Assembly (NCBI RefSeq): GCF_019635465.1
Contig: NZ_JAHBZK010000022.1
Span: 22,170-86,169 of the forward strand
Direction: 5' to 3'
Length of the DNA stretch: 64,000 nt
Source: Hydrogenophaga sp.
GTDB lineage: Bacteria > Pseudomonadota > Gammaproteobacteria > Burkholderiales > Burkholderiaceae_C
Made by a program: the position numbers and the translations under genes. Shown here in pieces: positions 54,321 to 63,473 of the stretch. The stretch's first letter is position 1. Every line of letters begins with the position of its first letter. The notes under the pieces are model-generated. The model was not told where the DNA came from. It searched no databases and worked only from the letters and a program-made list of their open reading frames with translations.

Positions 54321-54470
54321 AACGCAGGGTGTGGACGGCGGGTGACTGGACTAGAATCACGCCTTCGCCGAGTTGATGAACTGATTGCGGGGCGATTCAA
54401 AAATACCGCTAAAGCGTTCGCCGACTTCTGACAGACCGGCAACGCCGATCCAGCAACCTCAGGAGTTTAA

Positions 54471-55655
54471 ATGGCGAGCGATTTCCTCTTCACGTCCGAA
54501 TCCGTGTCCGAAGGCCACCCCGACAAGGTGGCGGACCAGATCTCCGACGCCATCCTTGATGCCATCTTCGAGCAGGATCCGCGCAGCCGCGTGGCCGCCG
54601 AAACACTGACCAACACCGGCCTCGTGGTGCTGGCGGGCGAAATCACCACCAACGCCCACGTCGACTACATCCAGGTCGCGCGCGACACCATCAAGCGCAT
54701 CGGCTACGACAACACCGACTACGGCATCGACTACAAGGGCTGCGCCGTCATGGTCTGCTACGACAAGCAGTCCAACGACATCGCCCAGGGTGTGGACCAC
54801 GCCTCCGACGACCACCTCAACACCGGTGCCGGTGATCAGGGCCTGATGTTCGGCTACGCCTGTGACGAAACGCCCGAGTTGATGCCCGCGCCCATCTACT
54901 ACGCGCACCGCCTTGTGGAGCGCCAGGCGCAGCTGCGCAAGGACGGCCGCCTGCCTTTCCTTCGTCCGGACGCGAAGAGCCAGGTGACCATGCGCTACGT
55001 GGATGGCAAGCCGCACAGCATCGACACCGTGGTGCTGTCCACGCAACACTCGCCCGACCAGAGCGAGTCGCCCACCAAGATGAAGGCCAGCTTCAACGAA
55101 GCCATCATCGAAGAGATCATCAAGCCGGTGCTGCCCAAGGAATGGCTGAAGGACACCAAGTACCTGATCAACCCGACCGGGCGCTTCGTGATCGGCGGCC
55201 CGCAAGGTGATTGCGGCCTCACCGGGCGGAAGATCATCGTCGACACCTACGGCGGCGCCTGCCCGCACGGCGGAGGCGCCTTCTCCGGCAAGGACCCCTC
55301 CAAGGTCGACCGCTCCGCTGCCTACGCCGCGCGCTACGTGGCCAAGAACATCGTGGCCGCCGGTCTGGCCAAGCAATGCCAGATCCAGGTCGCCTACGCG
55401 ATCGGCGTGGCCCGTCCGATGAACATCACGGTCTACACCGAAGGCACCGGCGTGATCCCCGACGAGCAAATCGCCAAACTGGTGCAGGAGCATTTCGACC
55501 TGCGCCCGAAAGGCATCATTCAAATGCTCGACCTGCTGCGCCCGATCTACGGCAAGACCGCCGCCTACGGTCACTTCGGCCGCGAAGAGCCCGAATTCAC
55601 CTGGGAAAAGACAGACAAGGCTGCCGCGCTGCGTGCAGCGGCCGGGCTCAAATAA
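54471..55655 (+). CDS. metK: S-adenosylmethionine synthetase MetK
   Basis: A 394-residue enzyme that makes SAM from methionine and ATP. The ATP-binding [16 protein letters not shown], the [12 protein letters not shown] hexapeptide region and the P-loop-like [16 protein letters not shown] are intact. AGGAG lies five bases before the ATG. A TAGAAT -10-like element at 54352-54357 has no good -35. The 5' region did not show a SAM riboswitch that I recognise. A strong terminator follows at 55671. Confidence 0.97.
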   Translation: MASDFLFTSESVSEGHPDKVADQISDAILDAIFEQDPRSRVAAETLTNTGLVVLAGEITTNAHVDYIQVARDTIKRIGYDNTDYGIDYKGCAVMVCYDKQSNDIAQGVDHASDDHLNTGAGDQGLMFGYACDETPELMPAPIYYAHRLVERQAQLRKDGRLPFLRPDAKSQVTMRYVDGKPHSIDTVVLSTQHSPDQSESPTKMKASFNEAIIEEIIKPVLPKEWLKDTKYLINPTGRFVIGGPQGDCGLTGRKIIVDTYGGACPHGGGAFSGKDPSKVDRSAAYAARYVAKNIVAAGLAKQCQIQVAYAIGVARPMNITVYTEGTGVIPDEQIAKLVQEHFDLRPKGIIQMLDLLRPIYGKTAAYGHFGREEPEFTWEKTDKAAALRAAAGLK

Positions 55656-55670
55656 GCCATAACACCTAAA

Positions 55671-55706
55671 AAAAAGCCCCACTGGCGCCAGTCAGCGGGG
55701 CTTTTT
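55671..55706 (+). terminator. Strong intrinsic terminator after metK
   Basis: AAAAAGCCCC (55671-55680) pairs with GGGGCTTTTT (55697-55706), giving a ten-base stem with A- and T-tracts, so it can work in both directions. The loop holds a 12-base palindrome, ACTGGCGCCAGT. It is 15 bases after the metK stop and separates metK from the signalling genes. Confidence 0.93.
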
Positions 55707-55821
55707 CGTGCGCTTTCGCACCGGTGGTCCGGGTGCGAAAGACAGGCCTGAATTTTTCCGTGACGCCGCCGATATGCCCAGACAAGAACCCCTTTGCCTG
55801 AGCCTTTCAGCCGGAGCTTTC

Positions 55822-57843
55822 ATGGACCTCGACCTGCCCTTGACCGATGCGCAAGCCGCACACGGTGGCGCTGATCCCTTCGATCTCGCCCCTTGCGGAC
55901 TGCTGGCACTTGACGCGCACCTGCAGTGCCTGCGTGCCAACCGCACCCTGTTGCAATGGCTCGGTCACGAGCATGCCCAGGCCGACGCCATGGCTCACCT
56001 GATAGAGCCGGCAGACCATGGCAGCGCAGAACAGCTGCGCACCCACCTTGACATGCTGCGCCAGACTGGCGAGCCCCAGACCCTGGTGCTCAGCCTGCGG
56101 CGGGCCAATGGCAGCGTCATGCACGCCACGCTGAACTCGGCAGCTGTTTTCGACAGTCAAGGCCACTTCCTCTACGCCAGTGGCACCGTCATGCCGGCCA
56201 CCCCGACCAGCAAGGTCGACACCGACGCACCGACACCAACCGAAGCGCTGTTGCGCAACATCACCGATCGCATCCCCGCCCGACTGGCGTACTACGACAA
56301 GGACCTGATCTGCCGCTTCGCCAACGCCGCCCACGCCGGCCGCTACGGCAAAAGCCCGGATGACATGGTCGGCTCTCACTTGAGCGAAGTGGTGCGCCCA
56401 GAGGTGCTGCAGGACATCCTGAGCCGCGTGGCCGCCGCACTCAGCGGTCAGCCTCAACAGTTCGAGGCCGAGCGCGTCGATGCCGCCGGTGGCCGCCATT
56501 TCTACGAGATCCACTACCTGCCCGACCAGCAAGGCGATGAGGTCAAGGGCATCTTCATCGAGCTGCACGACATCAGTGAGCGTCGCCTGACCGAAGAAAT
56601 GGTGCTCAACGCCAACCGCGACCTCGAAGAACGCGTGCGCGAGCGCAGCACCGAGCTGTTCGAGAGCGAGCAGCGCTACCGGCTCATGGTGGATGCCTTG
56701 CAGGACCACTGCATCTACTTCATCGACGAAGCCGGCCACATCACTGATTGGACCGAAAGCGCACAGCGCATGCACGGTCATGCCAAAAACGCCATGACCG
56801 GCCAGAAGTTCGGCACGCTCATGTGCACCGAGAACGCGGGCGAAGACGAGATCGACGCTGAACAGGTGCTGCGCCTGGCCAAGTCGCACGGCCAGTGGGA
56901 AACCCGCGGCTGGCGGCTGCGCGAGGACGGCTCTCGCTTCTGGGCGCTGACGGTGGTCACCGCGTTGCGCAGCGAGCAGGGCGAACTGCGTGGCCTCTCG
57001 TGCATCACGCGCGACATGACCGCCGCCAAGAACCTCGAGGACGTGATGAACGACCTCAACCGCGAACTGGAAAAACGCGTCGCCGAGCGCACGCGCCAGT
57101 TGGTGGCGGCCAACAAGGACCTTGACGTCTTCTCGCACATGGTCTCGCACGACCTGCGCGCCCCACTGCGCCACATTGCCAGCTTCACCTCCCTGCTGCA
57201 CGAGCAGTTGGGCGAGCACGACGATCCGATGGTGCAACAGTGCATGCAGTCGATCAGCAAATCGAGCAAGCGCATGAGCCAGATGATCGAGGGCTTGCTG
57301 GAGTACGCCCGCCTGGGCCGCGTGGCGGTCGAGTCGCAACCCGTGCCGCTGGGGCCGCTGCTGAACGGCGTGATCGCCCACGTGCGCCAGGACAACGCCC
57401 AGCGCCAGATCGAATGGGTGGTCGACTCTGATCTGCCCGTGGTGCGTGGCGACGCCATGCTGCTGGCCCAGGCCTGGGGCAACCTGCTCGACAACGCCGT
57501 CAAGTACACGCGCAAGCACCCACATGCGCGCATCGAGGTGGGCTGCAAGGTCAACCCGGTCGGCGGCCACATGTTCTTCATCAGCGACAACGGCGTGGGC
57601 TTCGACCTGGAGAAGGCGCACAACCTGTTCGTAATGTTCCAGCGCCAGCACCACTCGATGGACTTCGAGGGCAACGGCACCGGTCTGGCGCTCACGCAGC
57701 GCATCATCGAACGCCACGGCGGGCGCATCTGGTGCGAGACCGCGCCGGGTCGCGGCTGTACCTTCTACTTCACACTGCCCTTCGAAGGGTCCGAAGCGGT
57801 GATGGACTTCACCCCGTCGGCCATGGCCGCCCTCTCCGCCTGA
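55822..57843 (+). CDS. PAS-domain sensor histidine kinase (orphan)
   Basis: A 673-residue, apparently soluble kinase. Three PAS or PAS-like domains lie at about 15-125, 155-265 and 285-410. A coiled linker leads into the HisKA domain with phosphoacceptor H443 (SHMVSHDLRAPLRHI) and the ATPase domain (N box NLLDNAVKY, G1 DNGVGFD, G2 GNGTGLAL). The kinase core resembles those of phytochrome-like kinases, but no chromophore domain is present. The ATG at 55822 has GGAG five bases upstream; earlier in-frame starts do not. No response regulator gene is adjacent. The kinase at 61382 has a similar core. Confidence 0.88.
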   Translation: MDLDLPLTDAQAAHGGADPFDLAPCGLLALDAHLQCLRANRTLLQWLGHEHAQADAMAHLIEPADHGSAEQLRTHLDMLRQTGEPQTLVLSLRRANGSVMHATLNSAAVFDSQGHFLYASGTVMPATPTSKVDTDAPTPTEALLRNITDRIPARLAYYDKDLICRFANAAHAGRYGKSPDDMVGSHLSEVVRPEVLQDILSRVAAALSGQPQQFEAERVDAAGGRHFYEIHYLPDQQGDEVKGIFIELHDISERRLTEEMVLNANRDLEERVRERSTELFESEQRYRLMVDALQDHCIYFIDEAGHITDWTESAQRMHGHAKNAMTGQKFGTLMCTENAGEDEIDAEQVLRLAKSHGQWETRGWRLREDGSRFWALTVVTALRSEQGELRGLSCITRDMTAAKNLEDVMNDLNRELEKRVAERTRQLVAANKDLDVFSHMVSHDLRAPLRHIASFTSLLHEQLGEHDDPMVQQCMQSISKSSKRMSQMIEGLLEYARLGRVAVESQPVPLGPLLNGVIAHVRQDNAQRQIEWVVDSDLPVVRGDAMLLAQAWGNLLDNAVKYTRKHPHARIEVGCKVNPVGGHMFFISDNGVGFDLEKAHNLFVMFQRQHHSMDFEGNGTGLALTQRIIERHGGRIWCETAPGRGCTFYFTLPFEGSEAVMDFTPSAMAALSA

Positions 57844-57875
57844 GTGAGCGCGCATGGCCCGGATAATCCCGGGTC

Positions 57876-58649
57876 ATGCAAGCGAGCCAACCATCCCCAT
57901 CGCTGTTTGACCTGAGCGGACAGGTGGCGCTGGTCACCGGCGCCGGGCGCGGTCTGGGTTTGGCGATCGCGCGGGCCCTGGCAGACCACGGCGCCGCTGT
58001 GTGGTTGGGGGGCCGCGACGCGACCCATCTGCAATCGGTCGCAAACGAAATCGGCCCTTCGGCGCGGGCCTTGCCCTTTGACATCAGCGACGAAGCCGCC
58101 GCCAGTGCCGCGGTGCAGCGGGTGCGTGCGGCCTGCGGCCGGCTCGACATCCTGGTCAACGCCGTGGGGCAGCGCCGCCGCGAACCCCTGGACAAGCTGC
58201 CACCAGCCGCCCTGCGTGAGCTGCTGGAAACCAACCTCGTGGCCGCCTGGCACCTTTGCCGCGAGGCCGGCGCCGTCATGCGCCAGCAGGGGCATGGCCG
58301 GCTGATCAACCTCACCTCCATCGCCGGGCCGATTGCGCGCGCCGGCGACGCGGCCTACACCACCAGCAAAGGCGCACTGGAGGCCATGACCCGGGCGCTG
58401 GCGGCCGAACTCGGCGCCCATGGCATTACGGCCAATGCCATCGCACCGGGCTATTTCGCCACCGAAACCAATGCCGCTATGGTCGATGACCCAGGCGTGG
58501 CCCACTGGCTCCAGCAGCGCACCTCGCTCGGTCGCTGGGGCCAGCCACAGGAGATCGCTGGCGCGGCGGTTTTTCTGGCCTCACCTGCCGCCAGCTATGT
58601 CACCGGCCAGGTGATCGTGGTCGACGGCGGCTACCTCGCGCACTTCTAA
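57876..58649 (+). CDS. Short-chain dehydrogenase/reductase
   Basis: A 257-residue classical SDR. The cofactor motif TGAGRGLG is at 21-28, the NNAG-equivalent is NAVG at 95-98, and the catalytic residues are S148, Y161 and K165 (YTTSK). The C-terminal [10 protein letters not shown] and [10 protein letters not shown] are typical. Overall it is close to gluconate 5-dehydrogenase-like SDRs, but the substrate is not clear. It starts 32 bases after the histidine kinase and may be co-transcribed with it. Confidence 0.88.
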   Translation: MQASQPSPSLFDLSGQVALVTGAGRGLGLAIARALADHGAAVWLGGRDATHLQSVANEIGPSARALPFDISDEAAASAAVQRVRAACGRLDILVNAVGQRRREPLDKLPPAALRELLETNLVAAWHLCREAGAVMRQQGHGRLINLTSIAGPIARAGDAAYTTSKGALEAMTRALAAELGAHGITANAIAPGYFATETNAAMVDDPGVAHWLQQRTSLGRWGQPQEIAGAAVFLASPAASYVTGQVIVVDGGYLAHF

Positions 58650-58846
58650 AACCGCGACCAAAGCGGGTTGCTGACGCGCAACAGCGTCCCTACCGGGCGA
58701 CCCGATGTTGCAGCGCACGCGTGCGCGTTCGATCACTTGGGCATCCGATTGGGGCGAAACACCCCGCATTTCCGCTCTTCCCAAGCCATGGGGCGGCCGA
58801 TTCTGCGCAGCACGGACAGGCCCACAACCCTTCAACAGGAGCCCCC

Positions 58847-60391
58847 ATGCGTGTGAATCTTCCCGTGTCCCAACGCGAGTTCGTCATCGGTGACGGCGCG
58901 ACCCTCATGTCGACCACCGACGCCGACAGCCGCATCACCTACGTGAACGAGGCCTTCGTGGCCGCCAGCGGTTTCACCCGCGAGGAGTTGATGGGTCAAC
59001 CCCACAACCTCGTGCGCCATCCCGACATGCCCGTCGAGGCGTTTCGCGACATGTGGCAGACCTTGCGCAGCGGTCAGGCCTGGTCGGCCCTGGTCAAGAA
59101 CCGGCGCAAGGACGGCGACCACTATTGGGTGCGCGCCAACGTGACACCGCTGCACCGTGACGGCCAGCTCACCGGCTACATGTCGGTTCGGACCCGGCCT
59201 GCGCCCGGCGAAACCGCGGTGGCCGAGCGTTGGTACGCACGCTTTCGCGAAGGCAAGGCCAGTGGCTTCGCCTTCCGCCAGGGCCTTCTGGTACGCACGG
59301 GATGGCTGGCCGTCTTGTCGCGGGCCCAGACCGCACGCACCGGCGTTCGCTGTGCGGTTCCCGTGGCGCTGGGCGCGCTGCCCGCCTGGGTGGTGGTGGC
59401 TCAGTCCGGGGCCAGTACCGCCACCTGGACGGGGCTTGCGATCGCCCAGGGCGCCGCGCTGGCCGCGGGTGCCTGGTGCCATCGCGCACAAATCGGTCGA
59501 CCGCTCGAGGCGCTGCTGGCGCAGGCGCAAGCCCTGGCGCGCGGCCAGCTGGGCTGCCAGACCCTGCCCAACCGGCTCGACGCTGTCGGCCTGCTGCAGC
59601 GCTCGCTCAACCAGGCGGCACTGAACATGAAAGCACTGGTGGACGACGTGAGCATTCGCGCCACCCGCGTGGCCGAAGCCAGCCAGCAGATCGCCGCCGG
59701 CAACGGCGATTTGAACCAGCGCACCGATCAAGCAGCCGCCAGCCTGCAAGAGACCGCGGCCTCCATGGACGAGCTCTCACGCAGCATCCAGCACAACGCG
59801 GTGGCCGCCCGCGACGCCGCCGCGCGAGCGCGCGACGCTTCCACCGTGGCGCAAGCGGGAGGCGAGGCCGTGCGCGACGTGGTGGCCACGATGAGCCAGA
59901 TTGCGCAATCGAGCCGGCGCATGAACGAGATCATCGCGGTCATCGACTCCATCGCCTTCCAGACCAACATCCTGGCGCTCAATGCCGCGGTGGAGGCCGC
60001 GCGCGCCGGCGAGCAGGGCCGCGGCTTCGCCGTGGTGGCGGGCGAGGTGCGCTCGCTTGCGCAGCGCAGTTCGTCGGCAGCCGGCGAGATTCGCTCGCTG
60101 ATCCAGCAGGCCATCACAGCGGTCGACACGGGCGTGCGCATGGTCGATTCGGCAGGCCAGACCATCGAGCGCACCACCGAGCGCGTGGCGGGTGCCAACG
60201 CCCTGATCGACGACATGGGTGCTGCCGCAGCGACGCAGGCGGACAGCGTTGCCCAGGTGAGTCAGGCCGTGGGGTCGCTCGATCAGGTCACCACTCAGAA
60301 CGCGGCACTGGTCGAACAGTTGGTGGCGGCGGCGCGCAACCTGCAGCACGAAGCGGCGGCCCTGGACGCAGCGGTCGGCGTGTTCGCCTGA
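58847..60391 (+). CDS. Aer-like PAS chemoreceptor (methyl-accepting chemotaxis protein)
   Basis: A 514-residue receptor. The N-terminal PAS domain (about 1-115) has the Aer pattern [30 protein letters not shown] and [19 protein letters not shown], which in E. coli binds FAD and senses redox state. Two hydrophobic stretches (about 165-200) anchor it, followed by a short HAMP-like region and the signalling domain whose hairpin tip reads [20 protein letters not shown]. It should report energy or oxygen status to CheA/CheW. The start at 58847 has AGGAG six bases upstream. No che genes are in the window. Confidence 0.92.
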   Translation: MRVNLPVSQREFVIGDGATLMSTTDADSRITYVNEAFVAASGFTREELMGQPHNLVRHPDMPVEAFRDMWQTLRSGQAWSALVKNRRKDGDHYWVRANVTPLHRDGQLTGYMSVRTRPAPGETAVAERWYARFREGKASGFAFRQGLLVRTGWLAVLSRAQTARTGVRCAVPVALGALPAWVVVAQSGASTATWTGLAIAQGAALAAGAWCHRAQIGRPLEALLAQAQALARGQLGCQTLPNRLDAVGLLQRSLNQAALNMKALVDDVSIRATRVAEASQQIAAGNGDLNQRTDQAAASLQETAASMDELSRSIQHNAVAARDAAARARDASTVAQAGGEAVRDVVATMSQIAQSSRRMNEIIAVIDSIAFQTNILALNAAVEAARAGEQGRGFAVVAGEVRSLAQRSSSAAGEIRSLIQQAITAVDTGVRMVDSAGQTIERTTERVAGANALIDDMGAAAATQADSVAQVSQAVGSLDQVTTQNAALVEQLVAAARNLQHEAAALDAAVGVFA

Positions 60392-60398
60392 CGCCGGC

Positions 60399-61097
60399 TC
60401 AGGCGCACGTTCCGTCAGACGCTGTCGTCAGCATCCCATGCCAGCGATCGATCTTGGTGAAGTGCCCGCGCTCAATCAGGGCGCCGATGTGGCGCGCGAC
60501 CGTTTCGCGCCGGGCACCCAGTACACGCCCCAGCTCCACGTGGCTCGGGATACGGAACGCCTTGTGACCTTCTTCGAGGGATATCAGGTGCAAGGCCTGA
60601 CAAAGCTGGGTAGCGATGCCCTCCTCGCGCAGGATCCGCGACCAGTCGGCCAGGTTGTCGATATAGCGCGCCAGCGCCTTGTACAGGCATCGCCGGAAGT
60701 TGCGGTCGGTTGCGCCGAGGTCATCGATCACATCAATGGGCACCTCGCAGACGCGCGCCGGTGTGATCGCCACCACCGACAACGAGGCTGGCTGTCGGTA
60801 CAGGCCACTCAACCCCACGATGCGGCCTTTGCCTTGCAGGCAGACAGCCCGACGCTCGCCTCGCGCCGTCAGGCGAGTCCCTTTGAACAAGCCCAGTTTG
60901 ACGATGCGCACGGTGTCCGGGCGGGCACCCTGGGTCTCGATCTCCCGCCCCACAGGAATGACCCGCTCGACGATCTGCGGCTGCAACGCAGCAAACTGTT
61001 CCGCCGAAAGGCAAGACACGATGCAGCGCTGGCGCGTGGTGCACTGCTCGCACCGGTTGCTGCCGTGCGCAAGTTTCTGAGGAGCCCTGGGTGTCAT
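60399..61097 (-). CDS. FNR-family transcriptional regulator with four cluster-type cysteines
   Basis: A 232-residue Crp/Fnr regulator. The N-terminal cysteines C16-x2-C19-x5-C25 match the C20/C23/C29 pattern of E. coli FNR, and C117 in ARVCEVP matches C122, so an oxygen-labile 4Fe-4S cluster is likely; C29 and C86 are extra. A cyclic-nucleotide-type barrel (about 35-125), dimer helix and winged helix follow. The recognition helix reads RRETVAR (196-202), closer to CRP (RETVGR) than to FNR (VETISR). The ATG at 61097 places the cysteines as in FNR; starts at 61172 and 61196 are possible. It converges on the Aer-like gene. Confidence 0.88.
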   Translation of the reverse strand: MTPRAPQKLAHGSNRCEQCTTRQRCIVSCLSAEQFAALQPQIVERVIPVGREIETQGARPDTVRIVKLGLFKGTRLTARGERRAVCLQGKGRIVGLSGLYRQPASLSVVAITPARVCEVPIDVIDDLGATDRNFRRCLYKALARYIDNLADWSRILREEGIATQLCQALHLISLEEGHKAFRIPSHVELGRVLGARRETVARHIGALIERGHFTKIDRWHGMLTTASDGTCA

Positions 61098-61381
61098 GGT
61101 GATCGAAACAGATGGACATGTACGCGGGCGCGCGCCCTGATTCGGCCGAGGCTCGACCGCGCTCGAATTCATTGTTGGCGCAACTATCAGCCCCATAAGC
61201 CATGGCAGGACATCGCAATGAGCGTTCGGTCACTAACGTGCACGCCATTACTACCAGAGTTCGCAGGAGTGGCGCCATGATCAGGATCAGCAGTTCGCCA
61301 AATGCCTACCGCCGTGGCGCCATGAACCGCATCGCCTATGCCGCAGAAGCTACAGGATCAGGAGCAATCGGAGACATCGAC
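61098..61381. other. Divergent intergenic region, fnr-type gene / PAS kinase
   Basis: About 284 bases, depending on the true starts. It contains a 12-base palindrome GGGCGCGCGCCC at 61126-61137 and a GTTG-N3-CAAC repeat in the segment TTGTTGGCGCAACTATC near 61173. The latter overlaps a weak promoter-like TTGTTG and CATAAG pair facing the kinase. No consensus FNR site (TTGAT-N4-ATCAA) or CRP site was found. The final 100 bases could be coding if the kinase starts at 61277. Confidence 0.45.
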
Positions 61382-63007
61382 ATGAACGGCCAGGCCTTGC
61401 CCAAGGCACTGACGCTGGTTCCGGCATCAGACGACGCCACCACACCGGAAGCCGACATCGAAGCCTCCCCGCCCAGCGAAGCCGGATTGGATGATCTCGG
61501 CGATTGGCTGCAGGTGTTGCGGCGCATCGTCGAGCACAGCGACAACATGGTGGTCATCACCGACCGCGATCAACGCATTCGCTGGGTCAACAGCACCTAC
61601 GGCGCGGTGACTGGCTGGAGCCTGAAGGAGGTTCAAGGCCGCCGAGCCAGCGAGTTTCTGCACGGCCCACTCACGAGCACGCGCGTCACCGCCAGACTCA
61701 AATCCGATCTTTCGGCAGGCAGGGCCATTTCCGGCATTGAGCTGATCAACTACCGCAAGGACGGCCAGGCCTACACGGTGTTGCTCAACATCGAGCCCAT
61801 CCGGGACGCGGCCGGTGAGGTGGCGGCCTACTTTTCGATCCAGACAGACATCAGCGAGCGCAAGGTCCTGGAGCAGGCGAACCTGCGCCTCCAACACCAT
61901 CTGGAAGTGGCGCAGCAACTGGCACAGCTTGGGCGCATCGAGTACGACCACCAGCTGGGACGCTCACGTTGGTCCAGCGAGGTGTTTCGTATTGCCGATC
62001 GTCCCATCAGCAACGAGCCCCTGGACTTTGATACGCTGGTGGCTTTGTGCCCGCAAGGCACCAGGGTGAGCGTGCGGCAAAAGCTGGACGAATCCCTGCG
62101 CACAGGCGAGGAGTTCGACGAAGAGTTGCCCCTGATCTCCGCGCAGGGCAACCTGCGCTGGGTACGTTGCCGCGGCATTCCAGAGTTCAACGGGCAGGGT
62201 TACCGCATGCCCAGCACCTGGATGGTGCAAGACGTCTCCGTCTACTACGAGCTGATCGACGAACGCCGTCGCACCAACGACAAGCTCAATCACATGGTCC
62301 AGGAGCGCACCGAGCAGCTGGAAGAGGCCAACCGCGCCCTCACCGACTTTTCGCACGCGCTGTCGCACGACCTCAAAAAGCCGATTCGGCACATGGTGAG
62401 CTATGCCGAGATCCTGCAACTCCACCTGGACGCCGGGGAGCTCGAGCAGGCACGCGCTTACTGCGATCGCGTGCGCACCGCTGGCGCCCGGCTGCACAAC
62501 CTTGTGGAGGCGATGCTCAAGTTCTCGCGCCTGGGCCGACAGGCCATCGCCCACGCACCGGTGGCACTGGCGCCCCTGATATCGGGGGTGGTCGAAGACG
62601 CCCGCGCCTCTTGGCCACAGCGGGACATCCGTGTCACTGGGCTGGGGGAACTGCCCACCGTGGACGGAGACGCGGTGCTGCTGCAAGAGGTCTGGGCCAA
62701 CCTGGTTGACAACGCCATCAAATACAGCAGCCAGTGCGATACCGTCGACATCGGCTTCGGCCATGCACATGACGCCGAAGGGACCGAAGTATGGATACAG
62801 GACCACGGCAAGGGTTTCGATCCGAGCCAACTGGAACTGATGTGGCAAATGTTCGGCCGGGCCTGTGACGACCCCGCCATCACCGGTGACGGCATTGGCC
62901 TGGCCCTGGTCAAACAGATCGTCGACAGCCACGGCGGGCGCCTGTCGGCACAGTCCGCCCCGGGGCAAGGGGCCCGATTCGGCGTGTGGCTGCCTCGCGC
63001 CAGCTGA
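61382..63007 (+). CDS. PAS-domain sensor histidine kinase (orphan, second copy)
   Basis: A kinase of 541 residues from the ATG at 61382 (GGAG eight bases upstream). Starts at 61277 (also with AGGAG), 61322 or 61202 are in frame, but codons just before 61382 end mostly in A or T, unlike the GC-rich local genes, so I prefer the shorter form. A PAS domain (about 45-160) and a second PAS-like domain (about 170-285) precede HisKA with H329 (SHALSHDLKKPIRHM), N box NLVDNAIKY, G1 DHGKGFD and G2 GDGIGLAL. No membrane segment or response regulator is seen. The PAS lacks the cysteine of LOV photosensors. Confidence 0.87.
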   Translation: MNGQALPKALTLVPASDDATTPEADIEASPPSEAGLDDLGDWLQVLRRIVEHSDNMVVITDRDQRIRWVNSTYGAVTGWSLKEVQGRRASEFLHGPLTSTRVTARLKSDLSAGRAISGIELINYRKDGQAYTVLLNIEPIRDAAGEVAAYFSIQTDISERKVLEQANLRLQHHLEVAQQLAQLGRIEYDHQLGRSRWSSEVFRIADRPISNEPLDFDTLVALCPQGTRVSVRQKLDESLRTGEEFDEELPLISAQGNLRWVRCRGIPEFNGQGYRMPSTWMVQDVSVYYELIDERRRTNDKLNHMVQERTEQLEEANRALTDFSHALSHDLKKPIRHMVSYAEILQLHLDAGELEQARAYCDRVRTAGARLHNLVEAMLKFSRLGRQAIAHAPVALAPLISGVVEDARASWPQRDIRVTGLGELPTVDGDAVLLQEVWANLVDNAIKYSSQCDTVDIGFGHAHDAEGTEVWIQDHGKGFDPSQLELMWQMFGRACDDPAITGDGIGLALVKQIVDSHGGRLSAQSAPGQGARFGVWLPRAS

Positions 63008-63054
63008 ATAACCCAGGCAAAACGCCCGTTCGGCGGCAGATTTTGGGGGCCATT

Positions 63055-63084
63055 CTTGAAATGGTCATCGGGCGCCCTTATGAT
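63055..63084 (+). promoter_or_regulatory. Overlapping sigma70/sigma32-type promoter for groES-groEL
   Basis: TTGAAA (63056-63061), 17 bases, then TATGAT (63079-63084) is a very good sigma70 promoter. The same bases read CTTGAAA, 13 bases, CCCTTAT, which resembles a sigma32 heat-shock promoter. The -10 abuts the CIRCE operator, so bound HrcA would block polymerase. Transcription should begin inside the operator, near 63091. Confidence 0.8.
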
Positions 63085-63110
63085 TAGCACTCGCTGGCGC
63101 TGAGTGCTAA
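63084..63110 (+). promoter_or_regulatory. CIRCE operator (HrcA binding site)
   Basis: A perfect match to the consensus TTAGCACTC-N9-GAGTGCTAA, with arms at 63084-63092 and 63102-63110. HrcA bound here represses groES-groEL until heat or unfolded proteins keep GroEL busy. It lies 72 bases before the groES ATG. Confidence 0.97.
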
Positions 63111-63182
63111 CACCAGCGCCGTGGCCCTGGCATCTCTGCCGGGCAATCCCCGTTTCCCATCCATTCGACATCAGGAGATGCA

Positions 63183-63472
63183 ATGAAACTTCGTCCCCTC
63201 GCCGACCGCGTGATCGTCAAGCGCGTCGAGAGCGAAACCAAGACCGCCTCGGGCATCGTCATCCCCGACAACGCCGCCGAGAAGCCCGACCAGGGCGAGG
63301 TCGTGGCAGTGGGCCCGGGCCGCACCAACGACAAAGGCGAAACCAAAGCGCTGACCGTCAAGGTCGGTGATCGCGTGCTGTTCGGCAAGTACAGCGGCCA
63401 GACCGTCAAGGTCGACGGCGATGAGCTGCTTGTCATGAAAGAAGACGACCTGTTTGCCGTCGTCGAGAAGTG

Positions 63473-63473
<1 letters not shown>
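63183..63473 (+). CDS. groES: Co-chaperonin GroES
   Basis: A 96-residue Hsp10 subunit, the usual length. The start [13 protein letters not shown], the mobile loop that binds GroEL ([15 protein letters not shown]) and the C-terminal [17 protein letters not shown] are intact. Seven subunits cap the GroEL ring in the cytosol. AGGAG lies five bases before the ATG. A repeat-rich spacer of 118 bases separates it from groEL. Confidence 0.97.

Noticed and set aside
54345-54470. Possible SAM-responsive riboswitch before metK
   Set aside because: I could not fold the leader into any SAM or SAH riboswitch class that I know, and no anti-terminator/terminator pair is visible. The only strong terminator is after the gene.
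55822-57843. Bacteriophytochrome identity for the first PAS kinase
   Set aside because: The kinase core is similar, but there is no GAF/PHY region and no chromophore-binding cysteine or PRxSF-type segment.
58650-58846. Sigma28 promoter upstream of the Aer-like receptor
   Set aside because: A GCCGATTC resembles the -10 (GCCGATAA), but no TAAA or TCAAG-like -35 lies about 15 bases upstream.
61382-63007. LOV photoreceptor identity for the first PAS domain of the kinase
   Set aside because: The flavin-binding cysteine motif (GRNCRFLQ) is absent; the equivalent stretch reads VQGRRASEFLHGP.
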